A stretch of 64,000 nucleotides of DNA from Prosthecobacter debontii (GTDB lineage Bacteria > Verrucomicrobiota > Verrucomicrobiia > Verrucomicrobiales > Verrucomicrobiaceae). Where the stretch lies: positions 186,001 through 250,000 of the forward strand of contig NZ_FUYE01000005.1 of assembly GCF_900167535.1 (NCBI RefSeq). The letters run 5' to 3'. Of the stretch, positions 61,495 to 64,000 are shown one piece after another. Below the pieces are notes generated by a model. It made no database searches. It worked only from the letters and a program-made list of their open reading frames with translations, and was not told the DNA's origin. How positions within the stretch are numbered: position 1 is the first letter of the stretch; each line of letters opens with the position of its first letter. Position numbers and translations under genes: made by a program.

Positions 61495-64000
61495 TCACTC
61501 ATGCGTGATGGCTTCATCCAGGTTAAGAACGAGGCTGGCAACAAGGGCGTAGGCCGCTTGTTCATGCGGCGGCACTTGGTTGTGGGGCAGTCGCAGATAG
61601 CTTTCGGCGTCTTGAGGGTGCGCTTGGTAGTGCTTGAGGGCACGGTCTAACTCACGGGTCAAAATGTGGAGTTCTTGAGAGGAGGCTGAACGAGACAAGA
61701 CGCCTTCAAACAAGTCATTGAGACGCTGTTCGGGAGTGATTTTCTTGTGCAGGACCTGTTGAGCGAGCGTTTCCGCAGCTTCCCGCATGGTCGCATCATT
61801 GAGCAGAGTCAGGGCCTGGAGGGGCGTGTTGGTGCGATTCATGCCGACTTCACAGACACGACGTTGGGCGCTATCAAAAAGGAAGGTGGGGGCGATGCTA
61901 CGGCGCCAGAAAGCGTAGAGAGTGCGGCGGTATTGAGCGGCTCCCTCGCTGGGCTGATAGGTGAAGCGGCCCATGAAGTTTTCCTCCCAGACGCCTTCGG
62001 GTTGATAAGGGCGCACGGGCGGGCCTCCCAAAGCGGGGTTCAACAGGCCTGAGACGGTGAGGGCGGCATCGCGTAACATCCAGCTAGGGAGTCGGAAACG
62101 CGGTCCACGTGCGAGCAGACGATTCTGCGGATCCCGTTCGATGAGATCCGCACTGGTTGCTGAATCCTGGCGATACGTCTCACTGGTGACGATTTGCCGA
62201 ATCAGATGCTTCACATCCCAGCCATGCTTCATGAAATCGACTGCGAGCCAATCCAATAACTCCGGATGGGTGGGGCGTTCTCCCTGCAAGCCGAAATCGT
62301 CGGGTGTGCGCACCAGCCCATACCCGAAGAACATCTGCCACAAGTGATTGACGAAAACACGAGCGGTGAGGGGATTTTCCTTGGATGTGATCCAGCGGGC
62401 AAGGCCTAACCGATTGCGTGATTCACCTGAGGGCCAGGCCGCGATGGCTGCTGGAACGTCTTGCTGAACCTTGTCGCCATGTTTGTCCCAGACACCACGG
62501 ACTAGGATGTGGGTTTCACGCGGTTCTTTGCGTTCGGCTAAAACCATGACGCTGAGTTTGCCCGCGCCGGCTTTGACTTCCTGAAGCTGAGCGGTTGCGC
62601 GCTCCAGGGCCGTTTTGGCTTCTTGATAAGGTGCGTAGTCCTCTAGGAACTGAGCGAAGAGGCGGTCATGCAAGGCTGGAGGAAGTTGGTCGAGGTCTTT
62701 GATTCCTGCGCTGGCTAACTGTTCCAGAGGGGCTGGCTCCAGGCTATTCACGGCAGGGCCGGGTTGATCCGTGATGGAAAGACGAAAGCGCCCAATATTG
62801 GCATCTCCCTGGGTGGAGCGATGCAGCATTTCAAAGATGAGCTCTTCCTCCGCATCCAGCGACAAAGGGGCGGCAAGCGCAAACACGGCCGTGTGAGGCT
62901 GCGTTTGTTGGGCCCCACGAGTCGTCCAGCCATTGCGCGGATCATCATCCAGGGTGCCTTTGACACTGCCATACTCGCGGGCGGCCTTTTTATCGGTGGG
63001 AGTGAACTCGGCGTCGGCCACCGCATTCTTCACGGCGATGTCGCGGATCTGGGTGCTGCCTCGGCGGCGCACCTGAACTTTAATGTCTGTCAGGATGAAC
63101 TCTCCTGAAGCTCCTCGTGATAAACCTCCCTGAGTATGACTGGCGTGGGGAAACACTTCCAGCTTCAGGCCTGTGATGCGTGACTGTTTCACGGGCGCGA
63201 TGAGCCGATAGTCATCCTGCTTTCGATTCGGACCTGAGGCCTGCACGGTGCCGTCTTTTTCTTGTTTCAGGAGGGTGCCTTCCTCGGACTCCAATTGGCC
63301 GTGCAGCACCTGCCACGCTTTGTAACTGGGCTTGGTGCTTTGCCACCGATCTTGGAGCCAGTTCTTAAAAGGTGATTCAGCAGCGGCACGTGCTTGCTTT
63401 TCCAGAGGCGTCCGCTCAGCCACCAGCGCTTCCGCTTCGCGAACGGCTCGTTTGGAGAGGGGCGATTGATAGCTCAGGTAGGGCTTAGCATTCGTGCCTG
63501 CACGGCCATCTTCATCGATGCTATTGAAGAAAGCTGCGAGGCTGTAGTAGTCCGCATGAGTGATGGGATCAAACTTGTGCGTGTGACATTGCGTGCAACC
63601 TAACGTTAGGCCGAGCCAAACCGTGCCGGTGGTATTGACGCGATCAATCACATAATCTACCCGCGACTCCTCTTTATCCCGCCCTCCTTCACCATTGGTC
63701 ATGTGGTTGCGGTGAAAACACGTGGCGATCTTTTGTTCTGCGGTGGCATTGGGCAAGAGGTCGCCTGCGAATTGTTCCAGCGTGAATTGATCGAAGGGTT
63801 TGTTCTCGTTGAAGGACTGCACCACGTAGTCTCGCCAGGGCCAGTTGGTTCGGTTGGCATCCGCCTGGAATCCATCGGTGTCTGCATACCTGGCGGCATC
63901 CAGCCACCACATGGCCATGCGTTCACCGAAGTGTGGGGAGGCTAACAAGCGATCCACCGTTTCCTCAAACTGAGGGGGTGAAAAAGCGGCGACATCCGCA
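61495..64000 (-). CDS. PSCyt2/PSD1 protein, 5' end beyond the window
   Basis: The frame is open to the right edge, so the gene is partial: 834 residues are visible and its N-terminus, probably with a signal peptide and perhaps a PSCyt1 haem domain, lies outside. Seen are FEETVDRLLASPHFGERMAM, WWLDAARYADTDGFQADANR, the CTQCH motif in LGLTLGCTQCHTHKFDPITH, an inserted carbohydrate-binding-like beta domain in the middle, and a C-terminal DUF1553 region (RFRLPSWMLRDAALTVSGLL, NRTNTPLQALTLLNDATMR). It is longer than the copies at 6981 and 48032, mainly through the insert. It precedes DUF1501 in the usual pair. Confidence 0.9.
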   Translation of the reverse strand, partial: ADVAAFSPPQFEETVDRLLASPHFGERMAMWWLDAARYADTDGFQADANRTNWPWRDYVVQSFNENKPFDQFTLEQFAGDLLPNATAEQKIATCFHRNHMTNGEGGRDKEESRVDYVIDRVNTTGTVWLGLTLGCTQCHTHKFDPITHADYYSLAAFFNSIDEDGRAGTNAKPYLSYQSPLSKRAVREAEALVAERTPLEKQARAAAESPFKNWLQDRWQSTKPSYKAWQVLHGQLESEEGTLLKQEKDGTVQASGPNRKQDDYRLIAPVKQSRITGLKLEVFPHASHTQGGLSRGASGEFILTDIKVQVRRRGSTQIRDIAVKNAVADAEFTPTDKKAAREYGSVKGTLDDDPRNGWTTRGAQQTQPHTAVFALAAPLSLDAEEELIFEMLHRSTQGDANIGRFRLSITDQPGPAVNSLEPAPLEQLASAGIKDLDQLPPALHDRLFAQFLEDYAPYQEAKTALERATAQLQEVKAGAGKLSVMVLAERKEPRETHILVRGVWDKHGDKVQQDVPAAIAAWPSGESRNRLGLARWITSKENPLTARVFVNHLWQMFFGYGLVRTPDDFGLQGERPTHPELLDWLAVDFMKHGWDVKHLIRQIVTSETYRQDSATSADLIERDPQNRLLARGPRFRLPSWMLRDAALTVSGLLNPALGGPPVRPYQPEGVWEENFMGRFTYQPSEGAAQYRRTLYAFWRRSIAPTFLFDSAQRRVCEVGMNRTNTPLQALTLLNDATMREAAETLAQQVLHKKITPEQRLNDLFEGVLSRSASSQELHILTRELDRALKHYQAHPQDAESYLRLPHNQVPPHEQAAYALVASLVLNLDEAITHE

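Overview
The window reads as chromosomal DNA of a member of the Verrucomicrobiota, most like the Prosthecobacter/Verrucomicrobium group. The strongest pointers are four DUF1501 proteins with Tat signals, three PSCyt2/PSD1 (DUF1549/DUF1553) proteins with a CxxCH motif, two sulfatases, secreted SBBP and delta-60 repeat proteins, and a DUF5069 protein. This placement is inference; there is no rRNA in the window. I see no tRNA, rRNA, transposase, phage gene or CRISPR array. Genes are dense on both strands.

Layout. 1-5400: a small secreted-protein gene broken by two in-frame stops, then a leftward polA - modA-like - rhodanese group and a gene-poor gap. 5381-15416: a surface-glycan region (two GT4 glycosyltransferases, an FkbM methyltransferase, a second methyltransferase, a flippase) interrupted by a PSCyt2/PSD1-DUF1501 pair and followed by a lone DUF1501 gene. 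16926-24108: an anchored unknown protein, an outer-membrane barrel protein, ruvB, a glutaminase-STAS-cNMP fusion, a ParA ATPase with an overlapping partner gene, and rsfS with a histone-H1-like tail. 24243-32195: a delta-60 repeat protein, a eukaryotic-type HisA, an FAH-family hydrolase, an SBBP protein, a 3D-domain lipoprotein, nth, a DUF305 membrane protein and an ECF-like sigma factor. 32445-36717: a TolC-family protein, a membrane-fusion protein and a MacB/LolD-type ATPase, without a permease gene. 36874-41723: a sulfatase, DUF5069, an SLC13 transporter, GtrA and a glycine-rich lipoprotein.

41908-43666 is a ribosomal cluster, rpmJ-rpsM-rpsK-rpsD, ended by a strong terminator with no rpoA behind it. 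43752-50182 holds a DUF971 protein, a possible 35-residue membrane peptide, a cupin, a second sulfatase, a VOC protein and another PSCyt2/PSD1-DUF1501 pair. 50429-53096 is the classical rpsO-pnp pair. 53291-56926 has apaG divergent from an overlapping trio, thiD - S41-like protein lacking both catalytic residues - IF-1-like OB protein, followed by a 2-hydroxyacid dehydrogenase. 57041-64000 has an L,D-transpeptidase divergent from a PolX/PHP polymerase, then a third PSCyt2/PSD1-DUF1501 pair that runs off the right edge.

The observations I would check first are the S41 pseudo-protease and its IF-1-like neighbour (54565-55889), the ParA/partner pair (21964-23519), the eukaryotic-type HisA (26424-27188), the twice-interrupted gene at 89-736, and the export operon lacking a permease (32445-36717).
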